NCBI RefSeq assembly: GCF_009749385.1
Contig: NZ_WBIN01000006.1
Span: forward strand, 1 to 64,000
Length of the DNA stretch: 64,000 bases
Origin: Agromyces allii
GTDB lineage: Bacteria > Actinomycetota > Actinomycetes > Actinomycetales > Microbacteriaceae
Reading direction: 5' to 3'
The first letter of the stretch is position 1; every line of letters begins with the position of its first letter. Made by a program: the position numbers and the translations under genes. Shown piece after piece: positions 27,708 to 37,111 of this stretch. A model generated the notes under the pieces. That model searched no databases, had not been told where the DNA came from, and saw only the letters and a program-made list of their open reading frames with translations.

Positions 27708-28013
27708 ATGGCTGAGACCAAGAAGGCTGCTGCAGCCGAGGTCGCCGAGTCGGCCGAACTCGTTCGCGGGTACCGCAAGGTTCGTCGTGGGTACGTCGTC
27801 AGCGACAAGATGGACAAGACCATCGTCGTCGAGGTCGAAGACCGCGTGAAGCACCCGCTGTACGGCAAGGTCATCCGCCGCACCTCGAAGATCAAGGCCC
27901 ACGACGAGCAGAACTCCGCCGGCATCGGCGACCTCGTCGTGATCTCCGAGACCCGTCCGCTCTCCGCCACGAAGCGCTGGCGCCTCGTCGAGATCGCCGA
28001 GAAGGCCAAGTAA
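27708..28013 (+). CDS. rpsQ: 30S ribosomal protein S17
   Basis: 101 residues, against about 85 usual, with an N-terminal Ala/Glu extension of ~18 residues. S17 is a primary binder in the 30S body with an OB fold. [12 protein letters not shown] and the C-terminal P-L-S-A-T-K-R-W-R are typical. It starts 2 bases after rpmC. Confidence 0.96.
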   Translation: MAETKKAAAAEVAESAELVRGYRKVRRGYVVSDKMDKTIVVEVEDRVKHPLYGKVIRRTSKIKAHDEQNSAGIGDLVVISETRPLSATKRWRLVEIAEKAK

Positions 28014-28045
28014 GCCTCTGGCTTGCTTGAAAGAAGGAGACAGAA

Positions 28046-28414
28046 GTGCTTCAGCAGGAATCACGAGTCAAGGTCGCCGACAACACCGGCGCCAAGGAGC
28101 TGCTCACCATTCGCGTGCTCGGCGGGTCGAAGCGTCGCTACGCCGGCCTGGGTGACGTCATCGTCGCCACGGTCAAGGACGCGATCCCCGGCGGCAACGT
28201 CAAGAAGGGCGATGTGGTCAAGGCCGTCATCGTCCGCACCGTCAAGGAGACCCGTCGTCCCGACGGTTCCTACATCAAGTTCGACGAGAACGCCGCGGTG
28301 ATCCTGAAGAACGATGGTGACCCTCGCGGCACCCGTATCTTCGGACCGGTCGGTCGCGAGCTTCGCGACAAGAAGTTCATGAAGATCATCTCGCTGGCAC
28401 CGGAGGTTATCTAA
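28046..28414 (+). CDS. rplN: 50S ribosomal protein L14
   Basis: 122 residues, exact family length. L14 lies under the factor-binding region and contacts Rsf[18 protein letters not shown] is typical. GTG at 28046 follows GAAGGAGA. The 32-base gap after rpsQ marks the S10/spc operon boundary, but no promoter is clear there. Confidence 0.97.
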   Translation: MLQQESRVKVADNTGAKELLTIRVLGGSKRRYAGLGDVIVATVKDAIPGGNVKKGDVVKAVIVRTVKETRRPDGSYIKFDENAAVILKNDGDPRGTRIFGPVGRELRDKKFMKIISLAPEVI

Positions 28415-28417
28415 GTC

Positions 28418-28777
28418 ATGGCCAACATCAAGAAGGGTGACCTCGTTCAGGTCATCTCGGGCCGCAGCCAGGCTCGCGGCGGAGACCGCGGCAAGCAGGG
28501 CAAGGTCATCGAGGTGCTCGTCGCCGAGAACCGCGTCGTCGTGCAGGGTGTGAACTTCGTCACCAAGCACGTGCGCGTCGGCCAGACGCAGCGCGGTTCG
28601 AAGACCGGCGGCATCGAGACCCACGAGGCACCGATCCACGTCTCGAACGTCGCGATCGTCGACCCCGAGACGAAGAAGCCGACCCGCGTCGGCTTCCGCG
28701 AAGAGCAGATCACGAAGGACGGCGTCACCAAGACGGTCCGCGTTCGTTACGCAAAGAAGTCAGGCAAGGACATCTGA
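28418..28777 (+). CDS. rplX: 50S ribosomal protein L24
   Basis: 119 residues, slightly long. L24 is an assembly initiator at the tunnel exit with a KOW fold: [11 protein letters not shown] near residue 5. The stop overlaps the ATG of rplE by one base. Confidence 0.97.
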   Translation: MANIKKGDLVQVISGRSQARGGDRGKQGKVIEVLVAENRVVVQGVNFVTKHVRVGQTQRGSKTGGIETHEAPIHVSNVAIVDPETKKPTRVGFREEQITKDGVTKTVRVRYAKKSGKDI

Positions 28778-29364
28778 TGACCGAAACGGCTACGCAGGCT
28801 GGCAAAATCCAGCCGCGCCTGAAGACCAAGTACCGCACCGAGATCGCCAAGGCCCTCACCGAGGAGCACGGCTACACCAACGTGCACCAGGTTCCGGGTC
28901 TCGTGAAGATCGTCGTGAACATGGGTGTCGGCGAGGCCGCGCGCGATGGCAAGGTCATCGACGGTGCGATCGCCGATCTCACCAAGATCACCGGTCAGAA
29001 GCCGCAGGTCACCAAGGCCCGCAAGTCCATCGCGCAGTTCAAGCTGCGCGAGGGCCAGGCGATCGGCACGCACGTCACGCTGCGCGGCGACCGCATGTGG
29101 GAGTTCCTCGACCGCCTGCTGTCGCTCGCACTGCCCCGAATCCGCGACTTCCGCGGTCTCTCGGACGCGCAGTTCGACGGCACCGGCAACTACACCTTCG
29201 GTCTCACGGAGCAGTCCGTGTTCCACGAGATCGACCAGGACAAGATCGACCGCGTCCGTGGCATGGACATCACTGTGGTGACCACCGCCAAGACCGACGC
29301 AGAGGGCCGCTCGCTGCTCAAGCAGCTGGGCTTCCCGTTCAAGTCGGCTGAGTCCGCTCAGTAA
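28777..29364 (+). CDS. rplE: 50S ribosomal protein L5
   Basis: 195 residues, with a ~15-residue N-terminal extension. L5 binds 5S rRNA and forms a bridge to S13. V-V-N-M-G-V-G-E-A near 46 and the P-loop region [12 protein letters not shown] near 127 are typical. The one-base overlap couples it to rplX. The S14 gene expected next is missing. Confidence 0.97.
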   Translation: MTETATQAGKIQPRLKTKYRTEIAKALTEEHGYTNVHQVPGLVKIVVNMGVGEAARDGKVIDGAIADLTKITGQKPQVTKARKSIAQFKLREGQAIGTHVTLRGDRMWEFLDRLLSLALPRIRDFRGLSDAQFDGTGNYTFGLTEQSVFHEIDQDKIDRVRGMDITVVTTAKTDAEGRSLLKQLGFPFKSAESAQ

Positions 29365-29395
29365 TTCGTAGTAGACTCAACGAGTTTGTGCCAGC

Positions 29396-29432
29396 GCCGG
29401 CGGGTCTCGGAGCTTTCCGAGGCCCCGCCGGC
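29396..29432 (+). terminator. Strong hairpin between rplE and rpsH
   Basis: GCCGGCGGG (29396-29404) pairs with CCCGCCGGC (29424-29432), and CTCGGA (29406-29411) with TCCGAG (29416-29421), closing on a GCTT loop with one small internal loop. No T-run follows. It occupies the 168-base gap where rpsN/rpsZ is found in many actinobacteria. TAGACT (29372-29377) just upstream could be a -10. It may be an attenuator, processing site or autoregulatory structure. Confidence 0.6.
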
Positions 29433-29532
29433 ACCGGCATATCGGCGGTACGCAACCGCGAACCGCCACCACCACAGGTCAGCCTCCGTGTAACGGGTGC
29501 TGAAACCTGGTGAACGTAAGGAAACATCTGTC

Positions 29533-29931
29533 ATGACGATGACCGACCCGGTCGCTGACATGCTGACCCGCCTTCGCAATGCGAACTCGGCGCACCACGA
29601 CTCCGTGACGATGCCGAACTCCAAGCTGAAGTCGCACATCGCCGACATCCTCACCAAAGAGGGATTCATCGCCGGCTTCGAGGTGACCGACGCCCGCGTC
29701 GGCACCGAGCTCACGCTGACCCTCAAGTTCGGCCCGAACCGCGAGCGCTCGATCGTGGGCATCAAGCGCGTCTCGAAGCCCGGCCTCCGCGTCTACGCGA
29801 AGTCGACCGAGATCCCCAAGGTGCTCGGCGGCCTCGGCGTCGCGATCCTGTCCACCTCCAGCGGTCTGCTGACCGACCGCCAGGCCGAGAAGAAGGGCGT
29901 GGGTGGGGAAGTCCTCGCCTACGTGTGGTAA
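29533..29931 (+). CDS. rpsH: 30S ribosomal protein S8
   Basis: 132 residues, usual length. S8 is a primary 16S binder and in E. coli represses the spc operon. [13 protein letters not shown] and S-T-S-S-G-L-L-T-D near the C-terminus are typical. The ATG at 29533 is chosen from the conserved N-terminus, preceded by TAAGGAAA. rplF begins 4 bases after the stop. Confidence 0.97.
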   Translation: MTMTDPVADMLTRLRNANSAHHDSVTMPNSKLKSHIADILTKEGFIAGFEVTDARVGTELTLTLKFGPNRERSIVGIKRVSKPGLRVYAKSTEIPKVLGGLGVAILSTSSGLLTDRQAEKKGVGGEVLAYVW

Positions 29932-29935
29932 TTCC

Positions 29936-30472
29936 ATGTCACGAATCGGACGACTCCCCATCGACATCCCCGCAGGTGTCGAGGTCAAGGTCGACGGCTC
30001 CGCCGTCAACGTCAAGGGCCCCAAGGGCGAGCTCTCGCTCACCGTGGCTTCGCCCATCGAGGCAAAGGTCGAGGCGAACCAGGTCCTGGTCACGCGTCCC
30101 GACGACGAGCGCGCATCGCGTTCGCTGCACGGCCTGACCCGCACGCTCATCGCGAACCAGATCATCGGCGTCACCGAGGGCTACTCCAAGGGCCTCGAGA
30201 TCGTCGGTACCGGTTACCGCGTCGCGCAGAAGGGCACTGCGATCGAGTTCGCGCTCGGTTTCTCGCACCCCGTCACCGTCGAGGCGCCTGCCGGCATCAC
30301 GCTGACCGTCGAGGGCAACAACAAGCTCACGGTCGCTGGTATCGACAAGCAGGCCGTCGGCGAGACCGCCGCGAACATCCGCAAGATCAAGAAGCCCGAG
30401 CCCTACAAGGGCAAGGGCATCCGCTACGCCGGCGAGGTCGTGCGTCGCAAGGCCGGAAAGTCAGGTAAGTAA
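29936..30472 (+). CDS. rplF: 50S ribosomal protein L6
   Basis: 178 residues, usual length. L6 lies near the sarcin-ricin loop. M-S-R-I-G-R-L-P-I and the C-terminal [12 protein letters not shown] are typical. The ATG at 29936 gives the conserved N-terminus, and rplR follows after 2 bases. Confidence 0.97.
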   Translation: MSRIGRLPIDIPAGVEVKVDGSAVNVKGPKGELSLTVASPIEAKVEANQVLVTRPDDERASRSLHGLTRTLIANQIIGVTEGYSKGLEIVGTGYRVAQKGTAIEFALGFSHPVTVEAPAGITLTVEGNNKLTVAGIDKQAVGETAANIRKIKKPEPYKGKGIRYAGEVVRRKAGKSGK

Positions 30473-30474
30473 TC

Positions 30475-30834
30475 ATGGCTGTGAAGACCAAGACGGCTGC
30501 GCGTTCGCGCCGCCACACCCGCCTTCGCAAGAAGGTCGTCGGCACCGAGCTGCGCCCGCGCCTCGTCGTCACCCGTTCGGCCCGTCACGTGTTCGTGCAG
30601 GTCGTCGACGACAGCAAGGGCCTGACCGTGGCCAGCGCCTCGACCATGGAGGCCGACCTCCGTGCGTTCGACGGTGACAAGACCGCCAAGGCCAAGAAGG
30701 TCGGCGAGCTCGTCGCAGAGCGCGCGAAGAAGGCCGGCGTCGAGTCGGTCGTCTTCGACCGCGGCGGCAACAAGTACGCCGGTCGTGTCGCAGCGATCGC
30801 CGATGGAGCGCGAGAGGCAGGGCTCAACCTGTGA
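30475..30834 (+). CDS. rplR: 50S ribosomal protein L18
   Basis: 119 residues. L18 carries 5S rRNA into the central protuberance. The basic N-terminus ([11 protein letters not shown]) and [11 protein letters not shown] near 100 are typical. The stop overlaps the GTG of rpsE by four bases. Confidence 0.97.
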   Translation: MAVKTKTAARSRRHTRLRKKVVGTELRPRLVVTRSARHVFVQVVDDSKGLTVASASTMEADLRAFDGDKTAKAKKVGELVAERAKKAGVESVVFDRGGNKYAGRVAAIADGAREAGLNL

Positions 30835-31532
30835 GTGAGAACACCGTTAAGGAGACCGAGGTGACTGCAGAGGCACCCGTCGAGACGGCTGCTGCCTCTG
30901 AGCCGGCTCGCAACGAGCGCGACAACCGTCGTGGTGGCGGTCGTGACCGCAACCAGGGTGGCCGCGACCGCGGTGGCCGCGACGCCGAGAAGAGCCAGTT
31001 CCTCGAGCGCGTCGTGACCATCAACCGCGTGTCGAAGGTCGTCAAGGGCGGTCGTCGCTTCAGCTTCACGGCGCTCGTCGTCGTGGGCGATGGCAACGGC
31101 CTCGTGGGCGTCGGCTACGGCAAGGCCCGCGAAGTTCCGACCGCGATCTCGAAGGGCGTCGAGGAGGCGAAGAAGAACTTCTTCCGCGTCCCGCGCATCG
31201 GCGCGACCATTCCCCACCCCGTCCAGGGTGAGGCTGCGGCCGGCGTCGTGCTCCTTCGTCCGGCATCGCCCGGTACCGGTGTCATCGCCGGTGGTCCCGT
31301 GCGCGCCGTGCTCGAGTGCGCCGGCATCCACGACGTGCTGAGCAAGTCGCTCGGCTCGTCGAACACGATCAACATCGTGCACGCAACGGTCGAGGCCCTG
31401 AAGCAGCTCGAAGAGCCGCGCGCAGTCGCCGCACGTCGTGGCCTCGCCTACGACGAGGTCGCACCGGCTCGTCTGCTGCGTGCCGAGGCTCAGGCGGCCG
31501 AGGCCGCCGCAGCAGCGAAGGCAGGTGCCTGA
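30831..31532 (+). CDS. rpsE: 30S ribosomal protein S5 with RG-rich N-terminal tail
   Basis: 233 residues, against ~165 usual. The conserved S5 part begins near residue 58 ([11 protein letters not shown]) and contains [10 protein letters not shown]. The first ~55 residues are acidic, then Arg/Gly-rich (N-R-R-G-G-G-R-D-R), a disordered nucleic-acid-binding type of tail. S5 acts in accuracy and mRNA entry. GTG is fixed by the four-base overlap with rplR. Confidence 0.96.
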   Translation: MSENTVKETEVTAEAPVETAAASEPARNERDNRRGGGRDRNQGGRDRGGRDAEKSQFLERVVTINRVSKVVKGGRRFSFTALVVVGDGNGLVGVGYGKAREVPTAISKGVEEAKKNFFRVPRIGATIPHPVQGEAAAGVVLLRPASPGTGVIAGGPVRAVLECAGIHDVLSKSLGSSNTINIVHATVEALKQLEEPRAVAARRGLAYDEVAPARLLRAEAQAAEAAAAAKAGA

Positions 31533-31717
31533 TGGCCAAGCAGCTCAAGGTGACGCAGATCAAGTCCAAGGTGAGCGAGAAGCAGTACCAGCGTGACACG
31601 CTGCGCAGCCTCGGTCTCAAGCGAATCGGCCAGTCGGTCGTGCGTGAGGACAACCCGCAGAACCGCGGGTATGTCAACACCGTCGCTCACCTCGTGAAGG
31701 TTGAGGAGATTGACTAA
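31532..31717 (+). CDS. rpmD: 50S ribosomal protein L30
   Basis: 61 residues, usual for L30. K-V-T-Q-I-K-S-K-V near residue 6 and [10 protein letters not shown] near 23 are typical. The ATG overlaps the stop of rpsE by one base and its own stop overlaps the ATG of rplO. Confidence 0.96.
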   Translation: MAKQLKVTQIKSKVSEKQYQRDTLRSLGLKRIGQSVVREDNPQNRGYVNTVAHLVKVEEID

Positions 31718-32388
31718 TGGCTGACGAGAAGATCGACGCCGCCGCAGAAGCCCCCAAGAAGGCTCCCGCGAAGAAGGCTGCGGCCAAGCCCGCCGCCGAG
31801 AAGGCTGCAGCTCCCAAGGCTGCCGCCGCGAAGAAGGCACCGGCCAAGGCCGCTGCTGCGAAGGCCGACGACGCGGCTGCCGAGAAGGCTCCCGCGAAGA
31901 AGGCCCCTGCCAAGAAGGCCGCCCCCAAGGCGGACGTCGCCGAGAAGCGCGAGCAGGTTCTGAAGGTGCACCACCTTCGTCCCGCTCCCGGTGCCAAGAA
32001 GGACAAGACCCGCGTCGGACGCGGTGAGGGTTCCAAGGGCAAGACGGCAGGTCGTGGCACCAAGGGCTCGAAGGCCCGCAACAACATCCGCCCCGGTTTC
32101 GAGGGTGGACAGCTTCCGTACCACATGCGTGCGCCGAAGCTGCGCGGCTTCAAGAACCCGTTCCGCGTGGAGTACCAGGTCGTGAACCTGGACAAGCTGG
32201 CCGAGCTCTACCCGAAGGGCGGCGATGTCACCATCGCCGATCTCGTCGAGAAGGGCGCTGTCCGCAAGAACGAGCGCGTGAAGGTCCTCGGCAACGGCGA
32301 CCTCCAGGTGAAGCTGAACGTCGTCGTCGACAAGGTCTCCGGCTCGGCCGAGCAGAAGATCGTCGCCGCCGGCGGTTCGGTCAAGTAG
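31717..32388 (+). CDS. rplO: 50S ribosomal protein L15 with Lys/Ala-rich N-terminal tail
   Basis: 223 residues, against ~147 usual. L15 proper begins near residue 78 ([12 protein letters not shown]) and has the [11 protein letters not shown]-like loop. The first ~77 residues are almost only Lys, Ala, Pro and Glu, with A-P-A-K-K-A repeats resembling the tail of histone H1. Such a tail is likely disordered and could bind RNA. The start is fixed by the one-base overlap with rpmD. Confidence 0.96.
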   Translation: MADEKIDAAAEAPKKAPAKKAAAKPAAEKAAAPKAAAAKKAPAKAAAAKADDAAAEKAPAKKAPAKKAAPKADVAEKREQVLKVHHLRPAPGAKKDKTRVGRGEGSKGKTAGRGTKGSKARNNIRPGFEGGQLPYHMRAPKLRGFKNPFRVEYQVVNLDKLAELYPKGGDVTIADLVEKGAVRKNERVKVLGNGDLQVKLNVVVDKVSGSAEQKIVAAGGSVK

Positions 32389-32411
32389 TACCAAAGCACC
32401 ACATCCGGTCA

Positions 32412-32459
32412 GAGCCTGTCGGGACCTCGCGTATGATTCACGGGGGTCTCGACAGGCTC
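32412..32459. repeat. 15-bp inverted repeat enclosing a -10 box, upstream of secY
   Basis: GAGCCTGTCGGGACC (32412-32426) and GGTCTCGACAGGCTC (32445-32459) are complementary with one G-T wobble. The 18-base loop contains TATGAT (32432-32437), a good -10. No matching -35 is seen. It could be a promoter within an operator, a hairpin ending the rplO transcript, or a dispersed repeat. Confidence 0.55.
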
Positions 32460-32505
32460 GAGCCATATTTGGAACTGACTCCATGACGGAGCAACAGGAG
32501 GACGA

Positions 32506-33825
32506 GTGTTCAACGCCATCGGGCGGATCTTCCGCACGCCGGATCTTCGCCGCAAGCTCGGGTTCACGCTGGGCATCGTCGCCCTGTTCCGACTCGGCTC
32601 GTTCATCCCGGCGCCGTTCGTGGATTTCGGCAACGTGCAGGCCTGCCTCGCGGCGAGCCAGAGCACCACGGGCCTCTACGAGCTCGTCAACCTGTTCTCG
32701 GGCGGCGCGCTGCTCCAGTTGTCGATCTTCGCGCTGGGCATCATGCCGTACATCACGGCCTCGATCATCGTGCAGCTGCTGCGCGTGGTCATCCCCCACT
32801 TCGAGACCCTCTACAAGGAGGGCCAGTCGGGCCAGGGCAAGCTCACGCAGTACACCCGCTACCTGACCATCGCCCTCGGCGTCCTGCAGTCGACGACGCT
32901 GATCACGGTGGCCCGCTCGGGTGCCCTGTTCCCGTCGGGTGACCCCTCGTGCTCGCAGCTCATCACGAACGACGCCTGGTACGCGATCCTGCTCATGGTC
33001 ATCACCATGACCGCCGGTACCGGCCTCATCATGTGGATGGGCGAGCTCATCACCGAGCGCGGCATCGGCAACGGCATGTCGCTCCTGATCTTCACGTCGA
33101 TCGCCTCGACGTTCCCGGGTTCGCTCTGGTCGATCGCCCAGGCCCGCGGCCTCGACACCTTCTTCGTCGTCCTCGCGGTCGGCCTGCTGATCGTGGTCGC
33201 CGTCGTCTTCGTCGAACAGTCGCAGCGGCGCGTCCCAGTGCAGTACGCCAAGCGCATGGTGGGACGCCGCACGTACGGCGGCAACAACACCTACATCCCG
33301 ATCAAGGTCAACATGGCCGGCGTCGTGCCCGTCATCTTCGCCTCCTCGCTGCTGTACCTGCCCGCGCTCATCGCGCAGTTCAACCAGCCCGCCGCAGGCG
33401 AGGAGCCGCAGGCCTGGGTCGTGTGGATCACGAACTACCTGACCAAGGGCGACCACCCGCTCTACATGCTCCTGTACTTCCTGCTCATCGTCGGGTTCAC
33501 GTACTTCTACGTGGCGATCACCTTCAACCCCGACGAGGTGGCCGAGAACATGAAGAAGTACGGCGGCTTCATCCCCGGCATCCGCGCAGGCCGCCCGACG
33601 GCCGAGTACCTCGACTACGTGCTGACCCGCGTCACGCTGCCCGGCTCGCTGTACCTCGGTCTGATCGCCCTGATCCCGCTCATCGCCCTGAGCATGGTCG
33701 GCGCCAACGCGAACTTCCCGTTCGGCGGCGCATCGATCCTCATCATCGTGGGCGTCGGTCTCGAGACCGTGAAGCAGATCGACGCACAGCTGCAGCAGCG
33801 CCACTACGAAGGGCTCCTCCGATGA
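32506..33825 (+). CDS. secY: Protein translocase subunit SecY
   Basis: 439 residues with ten membrane helices. SecY is the channel of the Sec translocon for export and membrane insertion. F-R-L-G-S-F-I-P-A-P near residue 29 (plug side), F-S-G-G-A-L-L-Q-L-S near 65 and a cytosolic R-R-T-Y-G-G-N-N-T-Y loop near 255 are typical. GTG at 32506 has AGGAGGA just upstream. The stop overlaps adk by four bases, so the order secY-adk-map is operonic. Confidence 0.98.
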   Translation: MFNAIGRIFRTPDLRRKLGFTLGIVALFRLGSFIPAPFVDFGNVQACLAASQSTTGLYELVNLFSGGALLQLSIFALGIMPYITASIIVQLLRVVIPHFETLYKEGQSGQGKLTQYTRYLTIALGVLQSTTLITVARSGALFPSGDPSCSQLITNDAWYAILLMVITMTAGTGLIMWMGELITERGIGNGMSLLIFTSIASTFPGSLWSIAQARGLDTFFVVLAVGLLIVVAVVFVEQSQRRVPVQYAKRMVGRRTYGGNNTYIPIKVNMAGVVPVIFASSLLYLPALIAQFNQPAAGEEPQAWVVWITNYLTKGDHPLYMLLYFLLIVGFTYFYVAITFNPDEVAENMKKYGGFIPGIRAGRPTAEYLDYVLTRVTLPGSLYLGLIALIPLIALSMVGANANFPFGGASILIIVGVGLETVKQIDAQLQQRHYEGLLR

Positions 33826-34454
33826 CGGCCAGTTCGACCGCCTCCGCACGCTTCCTGATCGTGGGCCCGCAGGGCTCCGGCAAGGGCACCCAGGGCGTCC
33901 TCGTCGCCGAGGCGTTCGGCGTCCCGCAGGTCGCGACCGGCGACATCTTCCGCGCGAACGTGTCGGGCGGCACCGAGCTCGGCAAGCGGGTGCAGGCGAT
34001 CATCGAGGCCGGTGACCTGGTTCCCGACGCCCTCACGAGCGAGCTCGTGCGCGACCGTCTCGCGCAGCCCGACGCGGCTGCGGGCTTCCTCCTCGACGGC
34101 TACCCGCGCAACCGCGGGCAGGTCGACGACCTCGCCGACTTCCTGAGCGGTCGCGGTGAGGGCCTCGACGCCGTCATCGAGCTCGAGGTGCCCCGCGAAG
34201 AGAGCATCACCAGGCTCCACGACCGCGCGGTCAAGCAGGGGCGTACCGACGACACCGAAGAGGTCATCGCGAACCGCCTGGCCATCTACGAGCGTGAGAC
34301 CGCGCCGATCCTCGACGTCTACCGCGGCCAGGGCCTCGTGCTGGCGATCGACGGCGTCGGCTCGCTCGACGAGGTCACGCAGCGCATCTTCGACGCGCTC
34401 GCGGCCCGCGGCTTCGTCGCACAGCGCTCCGGCGGCAACGGCGCGGCTGCCTGA
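33822..34454 (+). CDS. adk: Adenylate kinase
   Basis: 210 residues. It converts ATP and AMP to two ADP. The P-loop is G-P-Q-G-S-G-K-G-T (residues 15-23), with the NMP site around A-T-G-D-I-F-R and L-L-D-G-Y-P-R-N. The lid is the short type: R-T-D-D-T-E-E-V-I-A-N-R-L without the 25-residue insert or zinc Cys. The N-terminus has ~8 extra residues and the C-terminus an Ala/Gly tail. It overlaps secY by four bases and map begins 6 bases later. Confidence 0.96.
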   Translation: MTASSTASARFLIVGPQGSGKGTQGVLVAEAFGVPQVATGDIFRANVSGGTELGKRVQAIIEAGDLVPDALTSELVRDRLAQPDAAAGFLLDGYPRNRGQVDDLADFLSGRGEGLDAVIELEVPREESITRLHDRAVKQGRTDDTEEVIANRLAIYERETAPILDVYRGQGLVLAIDGVGSLDEVTQRIFDALAARGFVAQRSGGNGAAA

Positions 34455-34460
34455 ACCGGC

Positions 34461-35288
34461 GTGTTCCGGCGTTCGATCTACAAGTCCGCGGCTGAGCTGC
34501 GGGCGATGCGCCCGGCCGGCGCCGCCACCGCGGCTGCGCTGGCCGAGGCTCGCCGCCTCATCGCCCCGGGCTCGACCGGTCTCGATCTGGACTCCGCGGC
34601 CGAACGCGTCGTGGCGGAGTTCGGCGGGCGATCGAACTTCAAGCTCGAACCCGGCTACCACCACACGCTCTGCGTCTCGATCGACGACGACGTGGTGCAC
34701 GGCGTGCCGACCGATCGGCCGTTCCGTGCGGGCGGCATCGTCTCGGTCGACGGGGGAGCCGAGGTCGACGGCTGGAACGGCGACGCCGCATTCACCGTCG
34801 TGATCCCCGATCCGGAACGGCCGGAGCTCATCGCCTCCCGCACCCGGCTCAGCGAGGTGACCGAGGGGTCGCTGTGGCGCGGCATCGCCGCGCTGGCGAC
34901 CGCCCGCCGGCTCAACGAGGTGGGCGACGCGATCGAGGAGTACATCGAGGATGCCGGCGAGTACGGCATCCTGACCGACTTCGTCGGCCACGGCATCGGG
35001 CGGTCCATGCACGAGGAGCCGCCCGTGTTCAACTACCGCGTCGATCGGCGCGGCCCCGCCGTGCGTCCTGGACTCGTCGTGGCCATCGAGCCCATGGTGG
35101 TCGCGGGGTCCATCGAGACCTTCGTCCGCGACGACGGCTGGACCGTCACCACCTCCGACGGCGCCGATTCCGCGCACTGGGAGCACTCGGTGGCCGTGCA
35201 TGACGGCGGCATCTGGGTCCTCACGGCTGAAGACGGCGGCGCCGAGGGGCTCGCGCCGTACGGCATCGTGCCGGCGCCGATCTCCTGA
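34461..35288 (+). CDS. map: Methionine aminopeptidase, type I
   Basis: 275 residues. It removes N-terminal Met from new proteins. The metal ligands of the pita-bread fold are visible: Asp in S-V-D-G-G, Asp in N-G-D-A-A-F-T, His in G-H-G-I-G-R-S-M-H, Glu in E-P-M-V-V and Glu in H-W-E-H-S-V-A-V. No N-terminal SH3-binding or zinc extension is present. The start is GTG at 34461, 6 bases after adk. The usual partner infA is displaced by ptsI. Confidence 0.96.
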   Translation: MFRRSIYKSAAELRAMRPAGAATAAALAEARRLIAPGSTGLDLDSAAERVVAEFGGRSNFKLEPGYHHTLCVSIDDDVVHGVPTDRPFRAGGIVSVDGGAEVDGWNGDAAFTVVIPDPERPELIASRTRLSEVTEGSLWRGIAALATARRLNEVGDAIEEYIEDAGEYGILTDFVGHGIGRSMHEEPPVFNYRVDRRGPAVRPGLVVAIEPMVVAGSIETFVRDDGWTVTTSDGADSAHWEHSVAVHDGGIWVLTAEDGGAEGLAPYGIVPAPIS

Positions 35289-35319
35289 TCCGACCTGCTC
35301 GAACTTCGCCGGCCGGGGC

Positions 35320-35348
35320 TTCATACGCCGGAGCCCGCTGGGTAGGGT
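35320..35348 (+). promoter_or_regulatory. Possible ptsI promoter
   Basis: TTCATA (35320-35325), 17 bases, TAGGGT (35343-35348), giving a ~54-base leader before the ATG at 35409. The -35 is weak, but the gap of 120 bases after map supports a separate promoter. Confidence 0.4.
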
Positions 35349-35408
35349 GAAGTCGGGGGAGCAGAGTCGCTCGCGACGAGGGCGGACCGCGACGGGGAGG
35401 GGCATCGC

Positions 35409-37064
35409 ATGCAGCTCAGGGGAACCGGTGTCGGCGTCGGCGTCGCGATCGGCTCGGTGATCCGCATGGCGGACCCGCTGCCGGAGCCGCCCGACCGCGT
35501 CAGCGAGCTCGCGCCCGATGTCGAGTCCGAACGGGCCACGAGCGCGCTCACCGCCACCGCGGCCGATCTCGCCGCACGAGGGCTCACGGCCGGCGGCACC
35601 GCGAAGGACGTGCTCGAGGCGCAGGCGCTCATGGCCGCGGATCCGTCGCTCGGTACCGAGGTCGAGAATCGGGTGCAGGCGGGCGCCACGGCCGAACGCG
35701 CGGTGTTTGACGCGTTTGTCGGATATCGGGACATGCTCGCCGGCATGGGCGGTTACCTGGCCGAACGGGCCGCCGACCTCGACGACATCTCGCAGCGGGT
35801 GCGAGCGCATCTCGCGGGTGTGCCCGCGCCCGGAGTGCCGTCGCCGGGGCATCCGTTCGTCCTGGTCGCCCGCGACCTCTCGCCGGCCGACACCGCGACA
35901 CTCGACCTCGATCAGGTCAGCGCGGTCGTGACCGTCGACGGGGGGCCGACCTCGCACACGGCGATCCTGGCGCGCGAGAAGTCGATCGTCGCGATCGTGG
36001 GCGTCGCGGGTGCGTCGTCGCTCCTCGACGGCGACTCGGTCATCGTCGATGCGGGCGCCGACACCGTCACGGTCGGACCCACGCCCGACGAGCTCGCCGC
36101 CGCCGAACACCGTATCGCCGAGCGCGCGGCCATCGCCACGGCTCCGATCGAGCCGGGCCGCCTCGCCGACGGAACGGCGGTGCCCCTGCTCGCGAACCTC
36201 GGCTCGGCCGACGGTGCCGCCGCAGCCGTGCGACTCGGGGCCGAGGGGGTCGGGCTGTTCCGCACCGAGTTCCTGTTCCTCGACGCCGAGCGCGCGCCCG
36301 GCATCGACGAGCAGCGTGCGGAGTACGTGCGCCTGCTCGAGGCGTTCCCGGGGCGCAAGGTCGTGGTCAGGGTGCTCGACGCCGGAGCCGACAAGCCGCT
36401 CTCGTTCGTGAACGACGACGCCGAGCCGAATCCCGCGCTCGGGCTGCGCGGCATCCGGGCACTCCGCGCCGCGGAGCCGGTGCTGCGCGATCAGCTCACC
36501 GCGCTCGCACAGGCGGAGGCCGAGACCGAGGCCGAACTGCAGGTCATGGCCCCGATGATCGCGACCGTCGAGGAGACGCGCTACTTCACCGAGCTCGCGC
36601 ACGAGCTCGGCATCCGGGTCGCGGGCGTGATGATCGAGACGCCGGCGGCGGCGCTGATCGCCGACCGGGTGCTCGGAGTCGCCGAGTTCGCCTCGATCGG
36701 CACGAACGACCTCACGCAGTACACGATGGCCGCCGATCGGCTGCTCGGGTCGGTGGCCGCGCTGCAGGATCCGTGGCATCCGGCCGTGCTGCGGCTCATC
36801 GGCGAGGTCGGTGCGGCGGGCGCGACGTCGGGGAAGCCCGTCGGCGTCTGCGGCGAGGCGGCGGCCGACCCGCTGCTCGCCGTGGTGCTCGTCGGTCTCG
36901 GCGTGACGTCCCTGTCGATGTCGCCGTCGGCCATCGCGGACGTGCGCGCATCGCTGCGCGGCTACGACCTGGCGGATGCCGCGCGCATCGCCCGAGCGGC
37001 ACTCGCCGCCGAGGGGGCGACCGAAGCCAGACAGGCGGCGCGGGCCGCGGCTGAGGCGCGGTGA
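35409..37064 (+). CDS. ptsI: Phosphoenolpyruvate-protein phosphotransferase (enzyme I of PTS)
   Basis: 551 residues, near the usual 560-575. Enzyme I transfers phosphate from PEP to HPr for sugar uptake. The phosphorylated His183 lies in G-G-P-T-S-H-T-A-I-L-A-R. The PEP domain shows G-V-G-L-F-R-T-E-F-L-F, G-T-N-D-L-T-Q-Y-T-M-A-A-D-R and Cys481 in G-V-C-G-E-A. No GAF domain is present, so it is not the nitrogen-type PtsP. No HPr or EII gene is nearby. It sits oddly between map and infA, on the same strand but with long gaps on both sides. Confidence 0.95.
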   Translation: MQLRGTGVGVGVAIGSVIRMADPLPEPPDRVSELAPDVESERATSALTATAADLAARGLTAGGTAKDVLEAQALMAADPSLGTEVENRVQAGATAERAVFDAFVGYRDMLAGMGGYLAERAADLDDISQRVRAHLAGVPAPGVPSPGHPFVLVARDLSPADTATLDLDQVSAVVTVDGGPTSHTAILAREKSIVAIVGVAGASSLLDGDSVIVDAGADTVTVGPTPDELAAAEHRIAERAAIATAPIEPGRLADGTAVPLLANLGSADGAAAAVRLGAEGVGLFRTEFLFLDAERAPGIDEQRAEYVRLLEAFPGRKVVVRVLDAGADKPLSFVNDDAEPNPALGLRGIRALRAAEPVLRDQLTALAQAEAETEAELQVMAPMIATVEETRYFTELAHELGIRVAGVMIETPAAALIADRVLGVAEFASIGTNDLTQYTMAADRLLGSVAALQDPWHPAVLRLIGEVGAAGATSGKPVGVCGEAAADPLLAVVLVGLGVTSLSMSPSAIADVRASLRGYDLADAARIARAALAAEGATEARQAARAAAEAR

Positions 37065-37081
37065 GGCGGGTGCGGCCTCGG

Positions 37082-37111
37082 TTCGCTTAATCGTGCGGAA
37101 TGTCGTAAAGT
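37082..37111 (+). promoter_or_regulatory. Possible infA promoter
   Basis: TTCGCT (37082-37087), an 18-base spacer and TAAAGT (37106-37111) precede infA by about 118 bases. The -10 is good, the -35 poor. Confidence 0.4.
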
